The position numbers and the translations under genes were made by a program. 64,000 bases of DNA, taken from assembly GCA_008921705.1 (NCBI GenBank), contig VFFE01007605.1, positions 2,409,806-2,473,805 on the forward strand, given 5' to 3'. The notes under the pieces were generated by a model. That model made no database searches. It was not told where the DNA came from and saw nothing but the letters and a program-made list of their open reading frames with translations. This DNA comes from Burhinus oedicnemus. Its lineage: Eukaryota; Chordata; Aves; Charadriiformes; Burhinidae. Below are positions 48,573-60,500 of the stretch, in pieces (within the stretch, counting starts at the first letter, position 1; each line of letters starts with the position of its first letter).

Positions 48573-49105
48573 AAGTTATGTGGCGCTAGCTGTTTCCAGT
48601 AAAAAGCAGTTTCTATTACTTTTATTAAAGAGTAACTTATTTTAAAATAAATACTATTTTAAAAAACATTTTATGTCATTGCTTTTGCATAAAACCTCTT
48701 TAATCTATTTGCAGAAGGCAGAAAATGCTCTGTGATTTTTCAGCCAAACAACTAAATGAGCTAATTAGGGACAGGACAAGTCTTCCTCCATCAGGCTTCT
48801 TAGCACATTATAGTAATCCCAACATTCAGGCCATTTGACATTAACGAATGCCTTAAAAAATCCTCCATGGAGGGATGGAGAGAGAAACAAGAGGAAGAGC
48901 TGCACAGGTGTGGGCATGGCTCTGCAAGCAAGAGCCACCAACCACGATTTTGGCCTTTTTTTTCCATCTAGACATGCCCAAGGCTGCGGAGCAGCGTCCT
49001 CCCAGGTCGGGAGAGCACTTTGCTCTGGGGACCAGGTTAAGGCAGATGTGCCAGCAAAACCAGCATTACTGGAGGTAGAACCAAACTGGCTATGCAGATT
49101 TTGGT
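48573..49105. other. No gene supported
   Basis: No exon recognised. Sequence just before 49106 may include a very diverged part of the following CR1, but I cannot support it. Confidence 0.4.
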
Positions 49106-49279
49106 AGGTGGTAGATGCCCCATCCCTGGAAACATTCAAGGCCAGGTTGGACAGGGCTCTGAGCAACCTGATCCAGTTGAAGATGTCCCTGCCCGTTGCA
49201 GTGGGGGTTGGACTAGACGGCCTTTAAAGGTCCCTTCCAACACAAACCATTCTATGATTCTATGATTCCATGATTTTAT
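49106..49279 (+). mobile_element. CR1 LINE 3' fragment (plus strand)
   Basis: From GTGGTAGATGCCCCATCCCT the sequence follows the CR1 3' region: ATTCAAGGCCAGGTTGGACA, then GGGGGTTGGACTAGACGGCC and TCCCTTCCAACACAAACC, ending in several ATTCTATG octamers (ATTCTATGATTCTATGATTC). About 175 bases remain. The subfamily type matches the inverted copy at 45082. Confidence 0.95.
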
Positions 49280-51772
49280 GGAAAGATGGTATTCCTTTCT
49301 AAAGAGTAAATGAACAGGAGCTGATTTGGTGTCTGGCTTTCATTTTACCACTTAATTCCTCCACAGAGAGTGAATGTTTAATCCTCACAGCCTGAACCAC
49401 AGCTGACCTCCCCATCTCCACCATCTCCCACAAACCACCCACCAGACACTTCTGAGAGGGGAAGGATGAGGACATGCCATGTAGGCAACCAGAGTTCAAA
49501 AATACAGATAACATCTTCATGCTACTGTCAAATTAAGGATATTATGTGACTACTGTATGTGAAGGGGGGCAATTAATTTAATTAAATAACTGATAACGTT
49601 CCTTAAGATTACATCTCTTCTCTTTGTCTTCTCTGCTTAAAAATCAATAGGAAATTACAGTCTAATGTACCTGAATATTAAAACTCAGAGATTCATGTAG
49701 AATAGGAAAAAACCTGAGATCCTAGCAATTACCCAGATGACACAGTTATTGAGTTAATGACACAGACCTGAGTTGATTTTTATTCTTGGAGTGGGGCCAG
49801 GATAATATTAATAGTTACTTTTCTGACTCTAATAACAGCACAGAGTCTTCATTGTGCTCAGCAAAAGCAAACATTTTAACAAATGGTACCTTCTTTTTAA
49901 TTGCATGGACTGCAGCCTTACTGCCTCAAAGCACAACATACACATGTTATAGTGTAAGTTCCTCTCCACTCAAGAAAGTATTTCAAGATGTACAAAAGTA
50001 CCTTTTTTAATCAAGAAGTGAGCAACATAAAAGGTCGTGTCTATGCGCTAGCTTGCCTTTCATAAATAACTACTCCGCAACAGTTTCTTAAGTGGAGTTG
50101 CACAAAAAATCCTGCTGCTATTTCAAAAACCCGCATCCAGCGTAAGTGCTGCCATAAACACAACTTTGTCTGGAACCCAACCTCCTGGGAGAAATATGTT
50201 GCAGAATTTTTTGGACTTAGGCTAAAATGAAAAGCCCTTGGGCACTTCGTTTGCAATGATATGGTTTAGATGGGGAAAAATCTCAGCAAAGCACAGGGAC
50301 AGCCTGGGCACCCCAGGAGACAGGGCTGGTGTCAGTCCAGCTCTGCTGCTGGCACAGTCCGGGTCGAGCATTTACACAGCACCCTCTGAAGACTTAAATC
50401 AGCCTCAAAACAACAAAGCCAGGAGAGCTGTGGCATTGTTCGCAATGGAAAACTGGTCTGAAAGGAGGCTGCTGAGCATCCTCCAACCTGGAAATCCCCC
50501 AGCCCCATGGCAGGGCATTGGGCAGGGATCTCCCTCCCCACTGACCTGCCCCACGGCTATCCAGATTTATATGCGGCACAAACCTAGTACAGAAACATTC
50601 AAAACTCAGCTCTGAGGTGCTGTGCGTCTACCAGGACCAGAGCAGTAATTAAAAAAGTGAAAGATCTGCTGCCAAATATCACGGCGTGATGGTGTTTGCA
50701 TGGTGAGGGCTGAGCAAAGCAAGCTTCAGAGGCTGTGTTCTTTGCAGAGATTTTCTCTCTTAAGAGAAGATTGTAATCAAACTACCCTGGGAAGAAAAGG
50801 GCCTTTGAACGGCATACTTAATAAAATTCTAAATTTAAATTTAAACACACACACAAATCATTTCTGAATGTTTATTTCATTTCACAACGGGAAAATCCCC
50901 CTTCCTTTGGTTAGAATTATTACCTTTTAATGGGTACCAGAAGATTTGATCATTGCCATAATTTTTTCCAGGATTTTTCTTCCTTTGCATGCCCACAGTG
51001 CTGCCTTGTTTTGCTCTTCGCGGTAGTCTCAGGAACGTGCCCTGTATTCAGTGGGATAAACAACTAGGTGGTTTCAGCAGCACCTGAAACTTCCAGCCAG
51101 GTTGGAGTAGGCAATCTAGGCAGAGATTTTATACTGGGGATTAGAACTAAAATAGAGTACAAAACAAAGGAATAAAAGCTAAAGAGTTATTATGAGCAAT
51201 TTCTTTGATATAAGGTACTGCACATAACAGAGAATGACTTTATGATTTATTGCCATTTTGGAGGTACCACATCTGAGATGCCTGAGGTTCCTCTCTTAAA
51301 AAGTAAATCCAAACTGGTGTGACAATTTCTGGACTGAGGTGACATACAGCTGATGATTTCTGGTTGTGTTTTCAGCATAACCGCTAGGAGATGTGACACA
51401 TTCCCAGTGTGGGCATGCAGATCCCCTACATTGGAGCTGGGGAGCAGGGGAGCACTAAAACAGTCCCTACGCCAATGAGAGGCTGAGCTGGGAAGCCAGA
51501 TTGACTTAATTTACTGCATTGAGGAGGTCTGGAAAGTGGAAAATTACCCAAGGCTGAACAAAGAGGCTCAGCTGTAGCCATGGGGACACATAGAGAGGCT
51601 GAGAACCACCCAGCATGACTGGGTTGGGAGGAAGGACACACAGACATGCTGCTGTATGGGGCTGGCTCTCCTTTCACTCAGGAACCGGCATGGTTAAAGC
51701 AAGCTGAGCTGTGCAGGGGCAGAAGCTTTCAGCTATTTTAAGGAGAAGTAATAATGTGCAGGACAAGTATCT
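49280..51772. other. No gene supported
   Basis: Non-coding DNA; AT-rich at 49540-49760 and 50800-50960. No exon, RNA gene or repeat family recognised. Confidence 0.45.
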
Positions 51773-51955
51773 TAGAATCATAGAATCATTGAGGTTGGAA
51801 AAGACCTTTAAGATCATCTAGTCCAACCATTGACCCTACTCTACCAGGTCTGCCACTAAACCATGTCTCTAAGCACCACATCTACACGACTTTTAAACAC
51901 ATCTAGGGATGGTGACTCAACCGCATCCCTGGGCAGCCTGTTCCAATATTTGTGG
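51773..51955 (-). mobile_element. CR1 LINE 3' fragment (minus strand)
   Basis: The plus strand begins TAGAATCATAGAATCATTGAGG and continues with TGGAAAAGACCTTTAAGATC, CCATTGACCCTACTCTACCA and TCTGCCACTAAACCATGTC. The minus-strand frame reads [20 protein letters not shown] then RVDVVLRDMV-stop, the normal end of CR1 ORF2. It belongs to the same subfamily as the copy at 54267, in opposite orientation. Similarity stops near 51955. Confidence 0.95.
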
Positions 51956-54162
51956 AACATTCTTGGACAACCCCAGAAGGGTTTGACCCCTATGAATATG
52001 CCAATACATGGATCAGTAGTACCGTGTTTAAGCACCCTAAGGATGCCCAAATTTTCCCCAGCCCCACAACTGAGAGCTATGAGGAGCAAAAGCAGCCAAG
52101 AGATGCACATGCAGATATGGGAAACCTGGTATAACAGCCAGGACCTCTTTGCTCCTTTCATTTAAATGAAGTAATTAACTCTCCTAAATCCCACCCTCAG
52201 CTGTCTCCTGGCGCAGAAAGGACATTCCCATTTATTCTATGAGATACTCAAGACTGTGATTTAAAGAAAAATCAAGGGTCTTTACCCTGATCTTGGTGCC
52301 CTTGTCAACCCCACCAGTGTAATAGGATTTCACTGGATTGCTGGAACAATTTTATTTCTTACTGGTAAACCAGACTTCCCTCCAGTTACCACCTGTTTAT
52401 CATCTGCCTGACACAACGTTTTTTTAATCAATAAATTATTTTTAAATCACTTTTTTGGTCAAGGCTATCATTGCTTAAGAGCGGCAGTTTACAAACAGAT
52501 TGCAGTTACAAACCCTTGGAAATTGGGCAATGGGAGATTAACACTCTATAAAGGATGAGCAAACGCATGGGAAGCAGTTAAAATGGTAGGAAACGAGGAA
52601 TTGTGAACACATGCCCTGGCAGCATCCAGAAATTTGTTCTTAACCTCCTTTCATCCGCACCAGTGAAGCCTCGCTGTGCCCCGGCACTGAACCCTGGCAG
52701 GCGCAGCCCGTGCTCCTGCGGCCGTCCTGCGCTTGCACGCAGCCACGCCACAGAGGGAGAGATTTATTTATACTGCATGGGAACAAATTCCCACCTTTCC
52801 CTGCTTTGAGGTGGGCCCCTCTCTGCACAGCTGCAGGGGCAGCTCCTACGGCTGGCATCCCGGCACCATCAGAGCAGTTGGGGTCTGGAGAGAATCTTCC
52901 CTGCCCAGACCCACTCCCAGCTTCAGGAAGAGTTTGCAAACATGGTATGTTTGATTTTATCTGCTCGTTTTCACTTTAGCAGTGCAAGAGAAGAGGACAA
53001 AAAAAAAGAAAAAAGCTTTTCGAAACCTTTCTCTTTTTTGGTGTGGCTACTGATATCAGAAGGCTACCTACAACTCTATCAGCCTATACAGAAATCTCAG
53101 ACATATATGATCTTATGTAGGTATATTATGTAGACCAGCAGCCAAATTTCTACTGTTTGTCAAGCTGATGTAAATCTGATTTTCTGCAACTGAATTATGG
53201 GAGAAAGAGAAATTCCCTGCATGCATGAGCTTTATTCCCAAACCTGGAGGGAAGAAGCTGCCTGCACTTAACTAGTCTGTGACCTGACGTCGAAGAAGAA
53301 AAGCTTAAACACAGAGCATGTCCTGTCTGTGGGTGAGGAACGGCGCTTACAGGGCAACAATCCCAATGTTTGTCTACTTGAGCTGCTGAAGGTTTAATCA
53401 TTGCTAGGAACTCAATTAGTCGCTGTTATTAAGCAGCCAAACAGACTGAATGTCAGAGTGGAAATATTTGACGTTTTCTTAACAACTTGAAATATTCCAA
53501 AACAACCCTACTTGGGGTGTATTATTCCTGCTGAGTTGCCAAAATCCCTCAGCTATCACAGACCTGCCGGGAGCCTATGGCTAGGTAACCTCAAACCCAA
53601 ACACTGACCAAAACCCCAAGTGATGTCCTGGGAACTACACGAGCCGCTCGAATTCGTAAGGTTTTTGACTTGCAGGAGGACCTTGGCTTTTCAAGAATTC
53701 AGAGAACGTGTTTGGAAGCCCTTTGCTACTTTACAGTTAGAAGCTTACTGAGAAAAAGGAAAATGCAGTGGGGGAGTGTGGTTCCCCCAGCAGCCATGCA
53801 GGGGTGAGATCCCCTGGGAAAACCGGCGCGGTGGGTGCTGGGGGAGCCCCGATGCGCTGCAGGCAGCTGCCCCTGCTCCACCCTCTGCTCCAGGTTTCCT
53901 TCCAAGATAATTCGGTCTCTGTGTAATCTCATGCTGGCTGACGCACAGGGTGCTTTGGAAGCCTCACCAAACCCACGGCTGATTTTTTTTTTTGTGCCCA
54001 AAGAGTCAACTCATGCCAGGGAGGCTGCGGGGTGTGGGTGGTGGGAAGCTTCCCCTGGTGCTGGGTGTAGGGGAGAGGCAGCGTTGCTCCTTGTTCATCG
54101 TTCCTGTGGCTCCGTTTCTAGGAGCTACATCCCAAAAGCAGGCAAGGAAAGCCCAGGGAAAG
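51956..54162. other. No gene supported
   Basis: Unique sequence lying between two inverted CR1 copies. No exon recognised. The stretch 52650-52920 is G+C-rich but has few CpG. Confidence 0.45.
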
Positions 54163-54252
54163 GTTCACCTGCTCTAGGTGAACCTACTCTGGCATGGGGG
54201 GTTGGACTAGATGATCTCCAGAGGTCCCTTCCAACCCCTATGATTCTGTGAG
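54163..54252 (+). mobile_element. CR1 LINE extreme 3' fragment (plus strand)
   Basis: TTCACCTGCTCTAGGTGAAC then CTACTCTGGCATGGGGGGTTGG and GACTAGATGATCTCCAGAGG, ending CCCCTATGATTCTGTGAG. This is the last 90 bases of a CR1 of the same type as the copy at 15534. It is immediately followed by a second CR1 in the same direction. Confidence 0.9.
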
Positions 54253-54266
54253 AATGCTGCAACCTG

Positions 54267-54788
54267 CCCAGACCCAGTACTGTGTTCAGTTTTGGGCGCC
54301 ACAGTATAGGAGGGACATTGAGGTGCTGGAGCGTATCCAGAGAAGGGCAACAAAGCTGGTGAGGGGTCTGGAGAACATGTCTAATGAGGAGTGGCTGAAG
54401 GAATTAGGATTGTTTAGTCTGGACGAGAGAAGGCTGAGGGGAGACCTTATTGCTCTCTACAACTACCTGAAAGGAGGTTGTAGTGAGATGGGAGCTGATC
54501 TCTTCTCCCAAGTAACTAGCCATAGGACAAGAGGAAACGGGTTCCAGTTGCGCCAGGGGAGGTTTAAGCTGGACATTAGGAAAAAAATTTTCACTGAAAG
54601 AGTTATCAAACATTGGAACAGGCTGCCCAGGAAGGTGGTTGAGTCACCATCCCTAGATGTGTTTAAAAGTCATGTAGATGTGGGGCTTTGAGACATGGTT
54701 TAGTGGCAGACCTGGTAGGGTAGGGTCAATGGTTGGACTGGATGATCTTAAAGGTCTTTTCCAACCTAAACAATTCTATGATTCTATG
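54267..54788 (+). mobile_element. CR1 LINE with ORF2 C-terminus, 522 bp (plus strand)
   Basis: The longest and best preserved CR1 here. The frame is open for about 140 codons and encodes the C-terminal end of the reverse-transcriptase ORF. Typical stretches are [60 protein letters not shown] and [13 protein letters not shown]. The frame ends four codons early: the usual ...LRDMV-stop is replaced by GGG-CTT-TGA. The 3' end carries the GGTTGGACTGGATGATCTTA region and a tail of ATTCTATG octamers ending at 54788. It is 5'-truncated, so it cannot move by itself. Its junction lies about 14 bases after the tail of the preceding fragment. Confidence 0.96.
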
Positions 54789-57299
54789 ACCAAAGGGACC
54801 ACAGAAACGTGTGGAGCCCAAGCATGGGAAGCCCTGCCAGGACTGTGATGTCTCATAAATGACTGGGGGATTAATGGCTTAGGACATAACCCACAAAACA
54901 GCTTCCTTCTCCAGTCTATGGGCCACCAGGTTCTCCCCATGGCTTTGGGGAGCCAGCAGCCCAGGCTGTCAGAGGAGGCACATTAGCAGAAGGACTGCAC
55001 TCAAAACATATTTTCTGGAAAATGATGATTCCCACATGGTCTCAAATGCCTGGAGAAGCTTCCACTCCCACCTCGCATGCTCTGATGGTGCTCACTGGCT
55101 TCAGCACGGGCAGCATGGGATGCTGAGCTCCAGTACCACTTTGCAGGACCAGGCTGAGCCCAGGGGAAGGACAGGAGGGAAGGAACCGGGCTGGGGGCTT
55201 TGTTTGAAGTGAGGTCTGCTAAAAATGAGCATGGAGATCTAAGTCGGGATGTGGGACGCAGCAGCAGGACCACACAGCCAAGAAGCCCACATTTCAAGCA
55301 CAGCTGCTGAGACGCCTCCTCACTGTGAAGGTGACAGGAAGGAATCCACAGCTGACATATACATCTTTTTGCTGGAGCATTTCAAGTCTTTTCTCAGGCA
55401 CTGTGACTAATTACGCGAATTAAAAAAAAAAAAAAACAACCCACAGATTTTGCCAGCAGACGTTAGACTTAAAAAAAAAAAAACACCTACCAGGAGACAA
55501 TTCAAATGACCAACCAGAACAAAATGGTAAACAGCTGTGCCTTAACATCTGTACTGCAGAGTTGGACTCTGCAAGAAGGAGTAAATGACCAGAATAAAAA
55601 TTGCTGATAGCTCCTCTATTCAAGCCCAGACCACGCTCAGGGGCAGGAGGGACCCAGGAGTCGGGCAGGCTCCTTTCCTCTCATGGGACAGAGTCACTTA
55701 GGGTAGGACTGATTAAAAGCCAAATTTCTACTCAAAGTGCATTTGTCTAGAAAGGTGCTGAGTCTAAGTGCAGAGGTTCATGCTCTCCTTTGGTCCCTCA
55801 CCCCTCTGCTGATAGCTCCTCATGGGGACATGGTGTTTTGAGCTGCAGCCAAAGGCATGGCAGGTGCCTGTAATGTTTTTATTTTAAATTACAGAAATGG
55901 AAACTTATGACATCTGTTTGCTTCTCACATTTGCCCCTTTAGGCTAGCTCCCTCCCAGATGGAAGAAGAGTCCAGCAATGAGGACTTTGCGCAGTACCAG
56001 CAGATGCTTCTTGCTCGTAGGAAGCTGCATTGCTTCACTGGACCCTGCTCCTATTGCAGTCAATTAGAGATGTCTTTAATTTCTCAATCTGCAGTAACGA
56101 GATTACATTAGATCCTGCATTCTCAAACCATTTTACCTGAACAGTGGAATTCCAGACTTCATTAGCCTGATGGCTCAAAATCAAAAGACAACCACCCTCT
56201 CCATTTATTTTCACAGTTATTAAGCCCATCTCATGACGGTTAGGGCATGACTCCTCAATTTTGAATATTTATGGTTTGTTTTGCTAACAGGACAAGAGAG
56301 GAGAAGCTTGCAGATCACTGGCTCCTGCTGCTTTCATTTACAGACCAAGGCCAATATGTATCTGCAAAACACACTGAGGTGCCTAAATCGATCCAGCAGA
56401 ACTTGGCCCTGGGCTATATTGCGCCCAAAGGATTTCTTAATATTGACATAAATGCCTATTTTTTTTAAACAGCAATTGCAATTCCCACGCGCTGAGGCCT
56501 CATCCCGGGTGACACCATCTGCCTGGGGCAGTGCAGCAGCATCCCGCCCGTGCAGCCAGCATCCCAGGGCTGCGGGGACCTCCTCCGTCATGTCCCTAAC
56601 GGGTTTGAGCTCTGCCAATGCCGCTTAAAAGAGGGTAGTTTAAAGCATCCAAAAGAGCTGAAGGCGTATTTACTCCCCATATTACTTTTTTTTTTTTAAT
56701 TACGAAAGTAATTAATGCCCTGTCTGTTGAGAGGCAATAAAATGACTTGGCTGAAAATTGCAATGTAAGCCTATTTCAGGTGAGCTGAATTAATTAAAAT
56801 GCTGAGTAAATCCAAACAACAAACATGTACAGAATACAACCCAAAGACATCTGAAACAGCCAGTAAATACCTTCTTATTAGCAGTGGAGGAAGTTTTTTC
56901 TTGGACTCTTCTAAAAAGGTTTTTGAAAATAGATGGATATGTTTGAATAACATATTCGTGTTCATTTAGCAATATTTCTAAAAAGAAATAAAAGTATTTC
57001 CAAAATTGCCTATGTTTCTTTGTTTCAGCATTTTCTAGAAGAAACAGATTAAGTTTTTAAGAGAAAAAAAAATACCTCTTTTTCATTTTGAAACTCTTGA
57101 AAACTGGGAAAAAAGACCCTATCCTTTGAAATGCCTGGAAACAATTTTTTCAGCAATGTTTTAGATCTTTCACCTAACTGGAAAAGCTGCTATATCTTCA
57201 CTCTAACTCTCTCTAGAGAATGTATTTTGATATCATTTATTTAAAAGGGGGGCTGAAAAGCAGACTACTGAGTTTGGCTCAAAATCTCAGCTTGCATAA
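54789..57299. other. No gene supported
   Basis: A-runs lie at 55423-55436 and 55471-55483 and a T-run near 56689-56698. No exon recognised. The interval 55860-56260 is AT-rich with ATTA cores but not distinctive. Confidence 0.45.
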
Positions 57300-57500
57300 A
57301 TCAAAGGAGAGCCATAAACAGGGACTTGGAGGGTTACACGAGCTGTGAATCTGTCCCATTTTTGCTATAAATATGTGCCCTGGAATGTCACGTAGACTTT
57401 CACATGCTAATGGCAACGTCATATTAACACTGTGAAATCACACTTGTGAGCCACAGACTTTAAATGTCACCTGGGTAAAAGGATGTTAGAACAGAGCGCA
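57300..57500. promoter_or_regulatory. Possible conserved non-coding element
   Basis: TTTTTGCTATAAATATGTGC (a MEF2/TATA-like AT core), AATGTCACGTAGAC, TTCACATGCTAATGGCAACG, TCATATTAACACTGTGAAAT and AAATGTCACCTGGG (E-box CACCTG) occur together without repeat signature or long frames. This is a regulatory texture only; no conservation data. Confidence 0.25.
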
Positions 57501-60500
57501 TAAGTTTTGAAAACTTACTTTTGGCTGAAGGATGAGGAAAACGGACAGTCCTTTACACTTTTATTTTTGACTCCTGTGTTAATACTGACTTGCTGTGGCT
57601 TATCACATAATGTGGCTGGCAACTCTCTAAACCCTAGTGAAACCAACTGAGAAAATCACCGTGAACATTTCAGGGCTGGAATGATGAGTTTTGGTAATGA
57701 ATATTTTAAGCTCCTTTGACATTTGCAGTACTCGTTCCCAGAGCAGAGTTGGATTTAAAAGACAAGTTGAGGATCCTGGCGGGGTCTGACGTCACTTGAG
57801 CTGTCGCACTCAGCAAAACCAGCTAATGACACCAGTGCCAAAGTCCTGCAAAACCTGCTGTTCCTGCGGGTTGAAGCTTAGGAACTAACTTCAAGTCTCT
57901 TCTTCAGATCATTTCTCGCTTCGCATTTGGTCTGGAATGCTTTTTGTGTTCTATGTCTTGATGTGTGTAATTAATTAATCACCTTAGGTGCTGTTAGCTT
58001 CCCGTCGGAGCTCTTTTGTTGCTAGACATGGCTGAGCTGTGTTGCTCTGTCCATGAGCTGTGAATGAGGGTGTCTGGGTATCTGAATGTTGACTGTTTTC
58101 CATTATTCCTTCTATCTATCAATATACCAAAAGGAAGGAGCTGAACCTGGGAGATGGTCTCTCCAGCAGCATTGCTTTTTGCCTTGGTAAACCTCCAGTG
58201 TCCCCAAAAGGGAGATTGCATTTGATATCCCATAGGCTTTGGCTTTGATCCCCAAACTTTTACCAACCGTTATGCCATTTTACATCATCATAATTACGTT
58301 CTTTTTTCCACTTTGTGGGCTTGAAAGTAGGCACCTAAATTTATTTATAGGCTTGTAAAGGTATGGCGTGATCTTCAGAGGACCTAAGTACTTCAATCTT
58401 CATTGCTTTCCATATTAGCCCTCTGAAAATTGGTGGCCGATGTTCCTCTGCTCTCTGTTTCTCCCTTGGCTTCCTTTAAGAGTGAAAGGAAAAGAGAAGG
58501 GAAAGATCTGTCTACTTGTATAAAAAACACTGGTGCAAGTTACTTTGCCATACTTGTGTTGACCCTGCCATATTGCACACCCTACCCGTATTTACCATAT
58601 TTGCATGGACTTTTCCAAGCTGAATGCTCTGCACAGTTCCCAAGCCGTGAGCCTGCTTGCTATGGGTAGGAAACAATGTTCAGGCTCAGAAGCCTGCATG
58701 CCCTGGTCCCCCTGACAACCTGGAGCTATCGTTCGGTTTGTCATAGCATGTCACTAGAAAATAGCAACGGAAAGACTGGGAGAGGGCGAGGTGGTAATGT
58801 CTTCTGAGCCTCAAACAAGACCAAAAAAAGAAAATGAACTCAAAATAGAGCTCGAGATGCTCCTCCCGCAGAGATGGGAGGTATTCCTCCCTGCAATGTG
58901 GGAGTCATCTAATGTGAGGAAGAGAACCTGCACAAATCTTTAAGGTTGGAACTAATCTCATATTTCAACTCTGTAATCTAGGACCATTAAATATTTATAC
59001 TCTTGGGATACACACAAAGAAAATTAATACCTGTCCAAATGAAAAGGATCAAGCTGGGAAGGAGGTTAAAAGCAGAAGAGAACAAAATATCAAGTCGGAT
59101 TTTCTTTCCATTTTTATTCTCAGCTCTCCTTCTGCTAATGTGTTATTTCACCCTCAATACCTCTGACAATACCAGCTGCTTTGATCCCAAAGGCTTATTT
59201 GCTCCCTAAATCAGCAAGTTTGCAATAGCTTAAATAAACTCCAAAAGGTTCAAAGCCCAACAGAGAGAGATAAAATATACTTTAAAAAGACATGAAGTCA
59301 GGAAGGCATGTGTTCCTTCATGACTTTCCTGGAGGCTATATCTCTTCCCTTCCCCCCCGGCTCCAGCTCCTCCTTCTCATCCACCTTCCTTCTGTTTCCT
59401 GGCTTAAATTAGACTGTAAGATCTTCTGGATAGTGAACGCATCCTTCCTGTGCAATGGGCCATGATCTGCACTACAGCCCCTGGTCCATCCTGGGACTAA
59501 TTTTCCATCTGTTGTCAAAGGTACCTCTTTGGGCCATTAACAAACAGCAAAACAAATAAAGCAAAAAAGGCCAGTTCACACATGATGTATTAATTCTCAT
59601 CTCCATACTGCTTGTTTCTCATCTCCAGAGACTCCTTCTAAAATGCAACGGGTATTTTGCGCTTGTGCCAATGCAGTGGAGAGGCTGCGGACAATCATAA
59701 CAAGCCCAAACAAGTTATGGAAACTGCAAGAACTGCTTTTATACACAGCGTAATTTATTAACTGTTGTATTCTGCTAGTGGCAGGATTACATCTGTCACA
59801 GCCTAGAAGGAGGAATAAGGAGGTGCCATGTGAGTAGGATATCACACACGTTACCGAGTGTCCTAAAGCTGCAGCTGTAAAAAGCAATTTGTCCTGAGTG
59901 TAGGTGTGGGGAAGGAGGAACAAACGCAGTAGAGATGAATCGGTTTTCTTTGAACGTAATGAGGATTTTTGTCTGTCACAGCAGTGAGATCAAGGCCGTG
60001 TTTTGCCCTGAGTTATATCCGCCTTTCACCCTCTTTTTGGATGGCAATACCAATACTGCTTCTTCCACATGCTGCAGACTGCCCTTCTCAAGTCTTTGTC
60101 AGCAGTCAAATGCTAAGGACATCACCAGACTCCCTGGACTTCAAATGCCTCAAGTGATGCTGCACAGTTTGGAAACATGACTTCTCCAACATTGCCATCC
60201 TTCAAAACGCCCAGGGAGAGTTGATGCTATGAGAAAGCTGAGACTGTAACTTGCCCACTAAAGGGGAAAAAAAAAAAAAAAAGAAGAGTTGAACATTATG
60301 TTTGTTGCCAGTGCTTGAGCCTGGCTTAAGCTGTGCATCCCCCTTCATCACCTCCCCCGCATGCAGCAGCGTGGGGACCTGCCGCTTCGGGCTTGGGGCA
60401 CCGCAGCCCCCATGCAGCAACACCAGGCAAGCAGTGGGATGCCGACATGCCATTACCTCCCCGAGCTCCCCTACCCGCCTGTCTGCAATGGATTCCATCC

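Noticed and set aside
48765..49166. 133-codon minus-strand frame
   Set aside because: Its start is antisense to the CR1 fragment at 49106; this is a repeat shadow, not a gene.
54404..54613. Minus-strand open frame within the CR1
   Set aside because: Antisense shadow of the CR1 ORF2 remnant.
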